A stretch of 64,000 bases of DNA from Narthecium ossifragum. Lineage: Eukaryota; Streptophyta; Magnoliopsida; Dioscoreales; Nartheciaceae. The stretch lies in the NCBI GenBank assembly GCA_963920575.1, contig OY986967.1:24135648-24199647 (forward strand), in the 5' to 3' direction. Positions 51,780 through 63,209 of the stretch are shown one piece after another. Within the stretch, counting starts at the first letter, position 1; each line of letters starts with the position of its first letter. A program made the translations under genes and the position numbers. The notes under the pieces were generated by a model. That model was not told the origin of the DNA. It did not search any database and worked only from the letters and a program-made list of their open reading frames with translations.

Positions 51780-53010
51780 GTCACTTTTCTCTTTTTCAAT
51801 TTTCTCTTTTCTCTTTTATCTTTTCTCTTTTTCAATTTCCTTTTTCCTTTTTTCTCTTTTCTCTTTTCTCTTCGATCCCCCGTCTCCGCCGCCATTCTCG
51901 TCGATCAGTCACCAGAATCATTCCCTGATGACCCTACTATCCCTCCCATAGTTGTCTTAACCGACGACGAGCTCCCAACTTCACTTTTCATTATTCTCTT
52001 TTCTCTTTTCTCTTTTTTATTTTTCTCTTTTCTCTTTTTCAATTTTCTCTGTTTTCTTCGATCCCCCGCCTCTGTCGCCATTCTCGTCGATCACCCACCA
52101 GAATCATTCCCTGATGTCCCTACTATCCCTCCCATAGTTGTCTTAACCGACGATGAGCTCTCAACTTCACTTTTCACTTTTCTCGTTTTCAATTTTCTCT
52201 TTTCTCTTTTTTATTTTTCTCTTTTCTCTTTTCTCTTTTTCAATTTCCTTTTTTCTCTTTTCTCTTTTCTCTTCGATCCCCCGTCTCCGCCGCCATTCTC
52301 ATCGATCAGCCCCCAGAATCATTCCCTAATGTCCCTACTATCCCTCCCATAGTTGTCTTAACCGACGACGAGCTCCCAACTTCACTTTTCTCTTTTTCAA
52401 TTTTCTCTTTTCACTTTCACTTTTCTCTTTTTCAATTTTCTCGTCGATTAGCCACCAGAATCATTCCCTCGTATCCCTACTATCCATCCGATACTAGTCT
52501 TAACCTACGACGATCTCCCAACTTCACTTTCCTCTTTTTCATTTTTTACTTTTCTCTTTTCTTCCTTCTCTTTTCTCTTTTCATTTTTCTCTTTTCTCTT
52601 TTTCAATTTTCTCGTCGATTAGCCACCAGAATCATTCCCTCGTATCCCTACTATCCATCCTATACTAATCTTAACCTACGACGAGCTCCCAACTTCACTT
52701 TCCTCTTTTTCATTTTTTACTTTTCTCTTTTCTTCCTTCTCTTTTCTCTTTTCATTTTTCTCTTTTCTCTCCTCATTCGATCGCCCGTCTCCGCCGCCAT
52801 TCTCGTTAATAAGCCACCAAAATCGTTCCCTCATGTCCCTACTATCCCTCCTATACTAGTCTTAACCGACGATGAGCTCCCAACTTCACTTTTCTCTGTC
52901 ATTTTTCTCTTTTCTCTTTTCATTTTTCTCTTCTCTCTTTACCTTCTCATTCGAACGCCCCGTCTCCGCCACCATTCTCGTCGATTAGCCACCAGAATTA
53001 TTCCCTCATG
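51780..53010. repeat. Irregular macrosatellite of about 140-215 bp units, seven copies
   Basis: Each unit has a conserved block (CGCCATTCTCGTCGAT, CACCAGAATCATTCCCT, ACTATCC, TCTTAACCGACGACGAGCTC) followed by variable TTTTCTCTTTTC filler. The CACCAGAATCATTCCC anchors fall near 51909, 52096, 52310, 52451, 52622, 52812 and 52988. Length variation is all in the CT filler. Confidence 0.88.
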
Positions 53011-54370
53011 TTACTACAATTACTGAAAAGTAACTACAAAATTGAAAAAATAGACAATTTACATATATTTTCAAGCATTTTCTTCTATTTTCTATACCTT
53101 TTCATGATTTTATACCCATTTTCCTATTTTCCCCTTCCCATTCTCTCTCATCTCACTCCTTCACTCCCGCTTGCGACATCAAGTGGGAGTGAAGCCCTCC
53201 TTCACTCCGCCGCCCAGCCGCCGGCTCCAGATCCACCCCACCTCCGCTATCCTGGTCCGCCGCCCGCTCCGCAGCCCACTCTGCCGTCCTGGTCCGCCGC
53301 AAGATCCTACGCGACCTCAGACCAGCGCCCTGCTCTGCCGCCCAACTCCGCCGCGTCCCCTGCTCCGCCGCCCAGATACGTCGCCCTCCAGATACAGATC
53401 CAGCTCCCTGCTCCTTCACTCCTCCATCGATCTGCCCAAAACCCCTTCGTCTCCGGCATCTTCTCTCCTTCCATCTTCTCTCCTTGGTGGCTGCAATGAG
53501 TAAGAGGGGAGGATAGAGAGATATATAAAGAGAAAGAGAGGGAGGGAGGGAGGGAGGGAGTGTGTGGCTCCTCCATCTTCTCCGACTCCCCCGACGTCTC
53601 CTCTTCCGACGATGTTTCGACGCCGTTCGCACCGTCCACGACCTCCCCCAACGCCAAGGTCTGGCCAAGCTCCTCAATCCTCTCGGATCCGCCGCCACCC
53701 TCACAGAACATCCATCTCTCTCTCTCTCTTGGAATCCTTGCCACCCTTGATCCATGGCGGGGCTTCTCCAACTCGGCACCACGTTCCTCCTCCGCTACTC
53801 TTGATCACGGCGCCGGCGTTGCAGGGGAGAGGAGGGGGAGGGGAGGGAGAGAGGAGGGGGAAAGGACCTCGGGCGGTGAGGGGGAGAGGGAGTGGGAGAA
53901 GGACGGGGACAAGAGGAGGGGAGAGGGATGGGGAAAGGAGGGAGAGAGGGACGGAGACGAGTTGGAATTAGTGTTTGGGTTAACAGAGGGGTAAAAATGT
54001 CATCATAAATATATAACTAATCATAACTGTTCATAACTAACATAAAATGGTGTTTACATCTTAAATCTAATGATAGTGGTGTACCAATCAACAAGTTTCA
54101 CAAATTTGATGTAAACACCAATTAACTAATAATTATATTACGGAGAGGCATATGTTACCTTACGAAGGAGCCAATTTCTTCATATGTGCATACAAGGACC
54201 ATGTCGGATAGTTATGGTAGATAATTATGGGTAAATAATCTAGGTCCCAGTCTTAGTAGATAATTATAGTTATGGTAAAGATAATCACGGGCTAATAAAG
54301 GCTAATTATGGTAGAGATTTATACAAGCAGATGCATCTAAAGCAGATTGGAAAGGAGAAAAAAAGCATGC
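53011..54370. other. Low-complexity CT/GA-rich sequence, no supported gene
   Basis: 53150-53990 resembles a plant 5' leader or degenerate CCGCC-rich repeat; long frames exist on both strands but overlap each other and show only Ser/Pro/Arg bias. GGGA/GA-rich run at 53820-53960. From 54180 it carries dispersed ATAATTATGGTAGA words. Confidence 0.5.
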
Positions 54371-54379
54371 ATGAAATTA

Positions 54380-54677
54380 GAACATTTTGTCAAATAGGAC
54401 CCTTCATATTCACTTTTTACACTTTAGGACCCCTTCCATATTTTTTTTGCATAATAGGACCCCATACACGTAAGGAACATGTGTCATGTGTATAAACTAA
54501 TACGCGTATAATTCTTGATTATACATGTATCACGGTACGCGTATAATTATTGTTTATATGTGTATTAGTTTATACGCGTGTTCCTTACGTGTATGTGGTC
54601 CTATTATGCAAAAAAACATGGAAGGGTCCTAAAGTGTAAAACAAGAATACCAGGGGTCCTATTTGGCAACAAATCCC
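54380..54677. mobile_element. Foldback Mutator-type MITE, 298 bp
   Basis: 9-bp duplication ATGAAATTA at 54371-54379 and 54678-54686. The two arms are inverted repeats over nearly the whole length (AAATAGGACCC...TTTACACTTTAGGACCC...ATACACGTAAGGAACA), meeting around ATACGCGTATAATT words in the centre. No coding sequence. Confidence 0.88.
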
Positions 54678-54783
54678 ATGAAATTATGTGTACTATTTGC
54701 ACGACGAGCGACGATGCTAATAATGGTATTATGGTATAGATGCATCCGACCAAAACTTTTGCCTATTCTTCCTTTTATAATAG

Positions 54784-55378
54784 GGGCTTAAATATGCGTT
54801 TCGTCCTTGAGGTTTTTGACAAGTTTTTATTAAGTCCCTATACTTTAAAAATTCCCGATTGAATCCCTAAGCTTTTGTGAACCGGTTTAATCTGGTCCTT
54901 CCGTCCATGCACCGTCTATCCCTATACTTTAAAAATTCCCGATTGAATCCCTAAGTTTTTGTGAACCGGTTTAATCTGGTCCTTCCGTCCATGCACTGTT
55001 TATCAGTCTAACGACGGCTCAACCGAACCAAATCACAAACCAGTAAAATCAGGCCAATTTTAATTTACTAGTGACGATGTGGCATAGAAGTGCCTCCTCC
55101 ACCTCCCCTTCTCCTGCGTCACTTCCCTCCGATGTGGCCAAAGGCGTCGATTCCATCGCCGGCGGAGGAATTGAGAAGGGTTGAATTGACTAGTCAACTC
55201 ATGTTCACCAGTTGACTAGTTGACTGGGCCTCTCCGTTAGACCGATAATCGGTGCATAGACGGAAGGATCAGATTAAACCGGTTCACAAAAACTTTGAGA
55301 TTCAATTATAAATTTTGAAAGTATAGAGACTTAATAAAAACTCGTCAGAAACCTCAGGACGAAACGCATATTTAAGCC
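54784..55378. mobile_element. Second Mutator-type MITE with long inverted ends, 595 bp
   Basis: Flanks TTATAATAG (54775-54783) and TTATACTAG (55379-55387) are a 9-bp duplication with one mismatch. Ends GGGCTTAAATATGCGTTTCG / CGAAACGCATATTTAAGCC continue inward as inverted repeats including CCGGTTTAATCTG. The left arm has an about 82-bp tandem duplication (CCTATACTTTAAAAATTCCC at about 54837 and 54920). Confidence 0.85.
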
Positions 55379-55387
55379 TTATACTAG

Positions 55388-56379
55388 GCATTGAATTTAT
55401 GCTCGATCTGAACCGAAACCATGACAAATAAAAAACCAACATTAACTTGTTCTGAGTCGCCAATGATTGAGCCACTTGATCTTCTACCGTCCATTCCTTG
55501 CATCTCACGTGAGATTCAATTTATGCTATGTGGGACCCGCTCCCAATTTGAGGTAATCTTGATCTTTATGATCATTTCTTCGTCTTTATGTGAGCCATCC
55601 CACACAGCCATCAATTCAGAAGAATTTGGGGCCCGGGGTCTTGAATTCACATTGCCCACTTGTTCCATCTCTCAGCCAACGTAGCTCGATCACCGAGTGT
55701 TGGTGATCAAGCGACCGAAGACCCCTCCCCCGTCACTGAATTTATCCGCAGGAAGTCAGGATCCTTCGATCAAGCAACAATCATGTATGCTCGATCAAGG
55801 CTTCTTTCCCAAGCTTCAAATCTTCTTCTCCTTTCTGTCACCGTCCTATCCTTACGGGGAGGAAAATCCCAACATTTTCTGGGAGATAATTTTGTTTTCA
55901 TGAGCTGAATTATTTGATATACCACCTCTAATTAGTTATATAGTTATTGCAAGGAATTGGTTTGACATGTTGATGTAGTTAGGACTGCAGGGCAGAAAGA
56001 GAGAAGAGAAAAGAAGAAGAAGAGAGAGAAGAAGAACTTTAGGGAAGAAGAGTAGATAGAGAAACCAGAATTGCCTCAACCAAATACATTAATCAGACTC
56101 AAGACACAAATACTTATTAAGGCTAGGAAACCGTTCCAAATCAAATAGTATAAAGGACTTCAAAATATACAAAAACTCAACATTTATGAATACATTCACA
56201 GTAAAAACACTAAAGTCTTCAGATATAGACTTTGATCGAGATGAAGTAACATCTAATCTTATAGGAAAACCAAAAGACTATTACACATCAGGCGCGTCTA
56301 TGAATACAACATCCAAAGTAAAAGCAGAGGAAGTGCTTCAGCTTCCGTGGATCTCAGAAGAATTACACAAGATAACAGT
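55388..56379. other. DUF1262-D 3' flank
   Basis: 55462-55665 recurs at 58833-59030. 55880-56010 matches the 3' flank of copy A. From 56100 it resembles the 3' flanks of A to C. No gene. Confidence 0.6.
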
Positions 56380-57756
56380 TTACTCCCATCTGGATTGAAC
56401 TTTGTTGGTATGTTTGAAATCATAGGTCAATGCAATGCTTCCTCCATCCATCCTTTTGAGCACAAATCTCTCCACCAACACATAACAAGCAAATTTCTTC
56501 CACTCATACAATCCTCCATACTCCACTGTTCTCTCCACTCTCTCCACTAAATCTTTGCTACCAATCCACCCAACTCTATCTTCTTCCCATTTCATCCTCT
56601 CCCATATTGGCAAACTCAATCCCAACCCTTTGCTATGTGAATTCACAGGAGAAAACCACATGACACCATCAACAATAGGCTTATTATCTTGCACAGCTTC
56701 ATCACCATTCAGGAGGGCGAATTCTCTTCTGACACTGACACTAACATCTACAAACTTTCGCCCTTCGCCATTGTTATTGCAAGAATAGATCTCCTCCCAG
56801 AATTGCTGCAGGGTCATCTCATAGTACGTCGACTTCTTCATCTGATCTTTCAGGCGATCACCTTCCTTGATGAACATGAAAGGACAATACCACTTGCCTA
56901 CCACGACAGCCGGAGAATGCTTGGAAGAAAGAGTGAAATTAAGATCAGGCATGCGTGCTCGTAGAGATTTGTCGACGCCTAGAGCTTCTTCTAAGTTGTG
57001 GTCGTATCGAGCCGAGGTGTAGATATTCTTGCCATTCCTTCTAAGAAACAAGGGAGGATAACCATCAGAAGCCACAGCCTCGGCATGAATCCTATGTCCT
57101 TGAGAAGTAAGCTGTATTTGCTGGTAAACGTCTCTGTAATCAAATGGTCCTGGCTTTATATCCTTGATACATCTACAGTAGAAGCAGCATGTAGTCACGT
57201 CCTCTTCCTTTGAGCATCTGCATGCTTCCCTGTAAAAATTCCAAAAACAGAGTAACATGACCATATTGTAATTGGAGAAAGATTTGATGATACTGTTAGG
57301 ACAGCTATTAGTATAACTAGCACTGCTATCCTAAAACTCCTAACAAGGATGAAGAACACACTTCTTAAAGTTTTAGCTTGTGTTCTATGTGGATTTAGGA
57401 AGAGCAAAAGAGATGTGGTACCCATGGTGTTTTCCTGATCCAACGATGACATAGTAGCGATTCGCCGACAAAGGCTGGTCGATGACAGGGATGAAGTAGA
57501 CGTCGTCACGGTCTGTTGTGCTGTTTTCGCCTCCTCCTGTAGTGGATAAAACTTTCAGCATCTTGTTCTGTGGCAACGGAAGATTATGCAGTTCTGTCTG
57601 TTTGCAAAAACCCCAGCAACTGGTAGCTTCGGCTTCCGCCTCTTCATCATGGATCACCAGAACTCCGGAACCAGGGCCCTCCGGCGACGGCGGTGGCGGC
57701 GCAGCTGCTGCGTCACGAGGCGTCTTGTAAAGGGAGATGGGCCTTGTTACATACAT
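56380..57756 (-). CDS. DUF1262 family protein, copy D
   Basis: Exons 57756-57422 and 57229-56380 with a GT-AG intron, 394 codons in frame. Very close to copy C in exon 2. Features: MYVTRPISLYKTPRDAAAAPPPP, PEGPGSGVLVIHDEE, CCWGFC-like Cys cluster (SCWGFCKQTELHNLP), IPVIDQPLSANRYYVI with GKHHG at the exon end, EACRCSKEEDVTTCC, VVVGKWYCPFMFIKEGD and KRMDGGSIALTYDFKH with one extra Gly. It is separated from copies A-C by about 13 kb of other sequence, with its own copies of the flanks, so it moved or was split off after the tandem duplication. Function unknown. Confidence 0.92.
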
Positions 57757-57898
57757 GTCTATGGGTGCGAAAGGTTGAAATGATGGGCAGTATGGATAAT
57801 AAGAACACAAACTTGTTATATAGATGGTAATGCCGTGGGGAGATTGAAGAAGTATTCCAGACCCAATCATGCCTCTTAAATTCAAAGTCCAAGTCTTA

Positions 57899-58284
57899 CG
57901 GCATCTTTGGTTGGACATAACCGTCGAGAATGGAATGGTGAAATTCCCGATCAAATCTCATTCTATTGTTTGATTAGACATTAGAGTTGGGAATGGAATG
58001 CTTCATTCCTGACAAGTTGGGAATGAGATTATCTCATCTAATAGCCCGGAATCCATCATTCCATTCTCGACGTAATGACGGTTATAATATAACTTGGTTA
58101 TTTATATCCTATTTTTATTCCATTCACATACTTATTTTTGGGTACAAACACCTTCAAGTATGATTTCTAATCTCATTTCTTATGCAAACCAAACATGCCG
58201 CATCATCCTCATTCCTAATCTCATTCCCATTCATATTCTCATTCCCATTCCATTCACCATTCCTTTTGCAAACCAAACATGCCG
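57899..58284. mobile_element. Tourist-like MITE, 386 bp
   Basis: TTA duplications at 57896-57898 and 58285-58287. Ends CGGCATCTTTGGTTGG and (complement) CGGCATGTTTGGTTTGC. Interior rich in ATTCCCATTCC words, as in many Tourist/PIF MITEs. Absent from the upstream flanks of A and C. Confidence 0.82.
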
Positions 58285-58287
58285 TTA

Positions 58288-58696
58288 GTTTATATATATA
58301 TGGATTTCGTGCGTTGTTTCTTGGCTATGAATGGTTTCTTTTAATTGTCAGTTTGTCACCATCTCTATGGACAGTGGACGCGTTTAAGCTTTAAATTAGT
58401 ATAAGGTTTTGCGTGCCAACCATAGTTTAGAGGAAGGGGATGCCGGTTGGGCCATTCCAAGTGGTGCAATAACACATGGAAGGTTAATTTTCTTAGAGAG
58501 GGGTAGAAGAAGAGCAGAGGAGATTGGAGTCTTGGAGAGAATTAATTTTCTTGTTATTCTCCTGAACTTGAATACATCCTTATATAATAACCAAATCCAA
58601 CTCCTGTAATCAAGACTCCAAATCAAGACTTCTAATGTAGCAGACTCTGCATTTCTTTCTAAATAGGAGTATATCTTCTAACAATCTTTCATAACC
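58288..58696. other. DUF1262-D distal upstream block
   Basis: Matches the upstream block of copy A (33840-34230). No gene; a minus-strand frame at 58396-58626 is a shadow. Confidence 0.6.
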
Positions 58697-58817
58697 AAGA
58701 TTCCAATCTTAACAATAAAGACTCCTACAAGCAAGAACTCCTAACTAAGATTGTTAAGAAGTCAACGAGTTGGGAGTTCTTGCTTGTAGGAGTCTTTATT
58801 GTTAAGATTGGAATCTT
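58697..58817. repeat. Perfect 45-bp inverted repeat with 31-bp loop
   Basis: Left arm 58697-58741 (AAGATTCCAATCTTAAC...) and right arm 58773-58817 are exact complements. The left arm sequence is also present, without the inverted partner, in the copy A block (about 34225-34275). Confidence 0.93.
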
Positions 58818-58832
58818 AACAATAGGAGATAA

Positions 58833-59030
58833 TGATTGAGCCACTTGGTCTTCTACCGTCCATTCCTTGCATCTCACGTGAGATTCAATTTATGCTATGT
58901 GGGACCCGCTCCCAATTTGAGGTAATCTTGAATCTTTATGATAATTTCTTCGTCTTTATGTGGGCCATCCCACACAGCCATCAATTGAGAAGAAATTGGG
59001 GCCCGGGGTCTTGAAGTCACATTGCCTTGC
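58833..59030. repeat. About 200-bp direct repeat of 55462-55665
   Basis: ATGATTGAGCCACTTG...GGGGCCCGGGGTCTTGAA, over 90% alike by eye. The two copies bracket the DUF1262-D block. Confidence 0.88.
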
Positions 59031-59208
59031 TCTTCAAACGACCCCAAATCGTGTAGGCCCCCACTCGTTCCATCTCTCATGTTTTTTTTTTTTTTGACAA
59101 GCTGAGCCATATGACTGGTGAAACAAAATACAACAAAACTGGGCTAACGCCCTATCTCCCAAACTCTCTCTATGGGGCTTCCGGGGCCCCTACACAGAAA
59201 TGGGCTAC

Positions 59209-62200
59209 CTATCGACCTCTCGCCGCCCACGCAAGCTCATCCGCTACTCCATTGAGTTCGCGCGGAACAAAACGAATGTGAATCTCCTTTAGTTGTGCTG
59301 CTCTCCAACAAAGGTCCTGCAGTCTGCCATTGAGGGCACCTGGCCATTGTTGTCTGCCATTCACCCACTCAACCAGGTCCCTCGAGTCAGATTCTAATAG
59401 CACTCCTTCACAGCCCCTGCTGCAAGCTATGTCCACCCCATTTACCAACGCATCTATTTCCGCCTCCCTGGCATAAGCTGCTCTCCCACCTGTCGAGAAC
59501 CACCACTCGAGCCCTCCTGCCGCATTCCAACATGCAACACCCAGACCAGCGTCCCTTCCCCAAAAAGAGGCATCACACCTAATATGGAGAACTCTCTCCA
59601 AGCCCCCCTGCTAGCACTGACCCCTTTCCTTGTCTTCCTTCTTTTCAAGCACCATTCCCTCGCGAGCCAAACAATAGTGTCTGCTACCTTCTCCACGGGC
59701 TCAGCCTCCCCATTAAACAATAACTTATTCCGATCTTTCCATAACGACCACATACCATACCCTATCTTTGCTTTCCTAATCCTCCATTGTTCTGTTTTTT
59801 CCGAGTTCATCAGGGCCTTCTCCCAGTCCTGCCATACTCCCATCCTCTGTGCCTCCAGGTCCCTGAAGAACACGCGCTGCCACACAGCCCTAGACTTCTC
59901 ACACTCCACAAACAAGTGCATCATGGACTCCCTCTGATGATGGCATCTTGGGCAGGAGGCATCCCCTGTGACATGAGCCCTGAGCAGGGCCTCCATCGTT
60001 GGAAGCTTCTTATGTCGAAGCTTCCATAAAAATGTGCGAACCCGAGGCCCAAAAGGCCCCTTCCAAATACAATCCCACCTGAAGCCCGAGCTCTCTTCCG
60101 TCCCCGCCCGCCTCCTCTGTTCAGCAGCCAAATTGTATGCTGATGACGATGACACCGAGCCTCCTGAACCATGAACCCACATCGCACGGTCCTTGGTTCC
60201 CGCCCGAGGCACCTCCTCCATGATGATAATTTCTGCTATCGCCGGTGAAAACAGCCTACGTATAGTCCTTCTACGCCATCGCCCATTCCTCCCGACGAGT
60301 TTCCCAACCATCATGCGATCCAACGAAACCTCCATATTCAGGTACGTGGGCTTCCGGTCTAACGGCAAGTCAAGGATCCACCAGTCCTTCATCACGTTGA
60401 GCTCGCTTCTATCTCCCGGCGTCCATCGCATACCAAGTCTCATAAGTTTGGTGGCGCGACATACGCTCCTCCAAGCTGTAGACGCACCCCTGGGAGGTTT
60501 TTCTGAAGGTAGCAAACCTTGCCATCTGTATTTTGCCTTTACCACATCCCTCCACAGGGAGGTCTCTCCCGGGCATAGTTTCGCAGCCCGCAACATTCTC
60601 AAGGCCACCTGCCACGTCTGTAGGTGCCGAAGTGCCACCCCTCCTTGCTCCCTAGGGTCACAAACTGTTTCCCATCTGACATTGGAAAGTCCAGAGCGCC
60701 TGCCATTCCACAGAAATGATCTCGCCATCTTCTCTATTTTCTTCAAGACCCCTCCTAGGACATCAGTTGCCATCATCGTATACACCGGCAGTGCCTGGAC
60801 CACGTGGCGCAAGAGTGTGATCCGACCAGGGAGGGAAAGCCGAAATCCTCCCCATCTCGAGAGCCTGTCTGCCACCTTGTCTAGAAGTTCACCAAAGTCC
60901 TCTCCTCTTAATCTCCTCCCATTGACTGGCACGCCGAGATATTTCCAAGCTCTATCCTCTTCCGACATCCGCAACAGCCGACAAATCCTTGTTCTCCTTC
61001 CCTGCCGAAGAGCCGGTGATAACTTCGCACTAGACTTGCTTGGGTTCAACGCCATGCCAGCGTTTGCCTCATACCACCTAAATATCCACCTTATCTTTTG
61101 AGCCTCCGCCAGCGACGCCTCCGTAGCAAGAAGGCAATCATCGGCATGAAGTAGGTGTGTCACCCGTACCCCTGCTTGATTGAAGCCAATACCCGCAAGG
61201 CCAAACTCCGGATCATCCAGAGCCCTAGACAGCGCTACATGCACCATGATGAATAAGAAGGGTGACAACGGATCCCCCTGACGGAGTCCCCGCTGAGGCA
61301 AGACTTGCTCAAAAACCTGGCCATTAACAATAAAGGCGAATCTGGGGGTAGAGATACACTTCATCACCCATTGGGTCCAAAGAGACGGGAAGCCCATTCT
61401 TGTTAGCACCAGCTCCAAGAATCCCCACCGTACTGTGTCATATGCTGATCGTACATCCACCTTAGCCGCCATCAGGGGTCGCTGCCGGGGGGACATCTCG
61501 ATCGAATGCAAGATCTCCTGCGCCAAGGCAATGTTATCTTGGATGTGCCTTCCCTCCACGAATGCGGACTGCTCTGCGTTCACCACCTCCGGCAGGACTT
61601 CCTTCAACCTTCTCACCAAGACCGTGGCAATTACCTTGTAGGTCACATTGCACAAACTGATGGGCCTGTAATCCTTTACCCTCCTTGGGTGCTTCACCTT
61701 TGGGATGAGGGAGATGAACGTATCATTCCAATCCCGCGACATTTTCAGCCAGCCAAAGAAGTTGTCTATTACTTGGAACACCTCCTGCCCAACACCCTCC
61801 CAATACTCCTTGAGAAACTCGGCTGTCATCCCGTTCGGCCCCGGGCATTTATTCACCCCTAGTGCTCTCACCGCCTCCGTGACCTCCGCAAACGTCACAG
61901 TCTCCACCAGTCTGTCTTGTGCCTGCTCCGAGATCCTTGGTAGCTCTGGACAGTAGAGTTCCTCCCTGTTACCGTCGGCCCATAGACTCTCATAAAACTC
62001 TGAAAAGGCCCTGCTGATTTGCTTGGATGATGTCACCAACTCACCATCACATCTGACCAGCTCGCGGATAGGAGATCGATGCTTCGTTGGGTTCACCATC
62101 GCGTGGAAAGCTGTCGAATTCTCATCCCCATGCTGAATCCATTCAAGCTTGCAGGCTTGGCCATGCCTGACTTCCTGGTTTCGGAACAAAGCTTCCATCA

Positions 62201-63209
62201 GACTTTCCATTGACTTCATCTGAATATGTTCACCTTCCGATAAGTCATACAATTCCTCTTTTTGATACAGCTTCTGCAACCCTGTGGATATCAGCCGGCT
62301 ACGTGTCACTGTGCTCACCTCCTCTCCCATGGACCACCTCTTCACCACCTCTTTCATCTCCTCGATACGCCTTCTAAGAATGAAATTTGTTGTTCCATGT
62401 TGCGGGCGTCTTCAGATGCTCGCAATCAAGGCTCTAAACGCCGGGGTGGATAGCCAATGACTTCGCAATCTGAACAATCCTTTCCCCTGTATTTGCTCCT
62501 CTGGTTTAGCCGATACAACCAGGGGGCTGTGATCAGAGCCCACTCTTGGCAAGTGGACAACCTCCGCCATTGGAAAGGCCTCCCTCCATCGCCAGTTTAC
62601 CAAACCTTTGTCAATTCGTTCAAGGATCCTCCTTTTCCCAGGCTACTGATTACACCAAGTAAACGGGTGACCGGAGAACTCTAACTCAGACAACTCATTC
62701 TCTTGAAGACATCCCAAGAAATCCAACACCTTCCGTGAGAATCTGAATGGCCTTCCTCCCCTTTTATCTTTCGGCGATGAAACAACATTGAAGTCCCCTA
62801 TGAATATCTGAGGGAGCTCCAAATTGTTCATCTCCGTAATAGCCTCCCATAGAATCCGCCTCTCCCTGGCACTTGTGGCACCATATACAAACGTCGCTGC
62901 CCAGTGACCATCCTCCTCAGAAGAGAGGACAACGTGGATTGCCTGCTGGGTAGGGGCTGCGCATGAGACAAAGCCATACTCCTTCCTCCAACACAAAAGC
63001 AGCCCTCCGCTTCACCCCGCTGCCGGTGAAACAAATGTTCCAAACCGATCTCCAAGCTTAGACTGGATCTCCCTCTGATGAGGCTCCTGCAAAACAGCAT
63101 TCAGAAGACAAAAAACCTGTAAATTCCTATCTCGAAATAACCGCCGGCATATGCGTAAACTCCTCTCGGGGCCGGCACCCCTAACATTCCAGCACATGAG
63201 CTTCAGCAT
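59209..63209 (-). pseudogene. LINE ORF2: endonuclease, reverse transcriptase, zf-RVT, RNase H
   Basis: Starts MLKLMCWNVRGAG. AP endonuclease motifs QIFIGDFNVV and VGSDHSPLVV; RT motifs DYRPISLCNVTYK, AAKVDVRSAYDTV, GLRQGDPLSPFLF and LLHADDCLL (HADD in place of the common FADD/YADD); zinc-binding CPRCHHQRESMMHLFVEC; RNase H (RCDASFWGRDAG, REAEIDALV, LESDSRDLV, NGVADELAW). The segment 62357-59454 alone is open for 967 codons. Stops TGA, TAG and TGA all lie in the endonuclease-to-RT part in the same frame, and RNase H needs a frameshift. About 1,330 codons in all, normal for plant L1. Confidence 0.93.

Noticed and set aside
53153..53994. Several 110-209 codon frames on both strands
   Set aside because: Overlapping low-complexity Pro/Arg/Glu frames in CCGCC/GGGA-rich sequence; no splice or family support.
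60193..61101. 302-codon plus-strand frame
   Set aside because: Antisense shadow of LINE ORF2, whose RT motifs are unmistakable on the minus strand.
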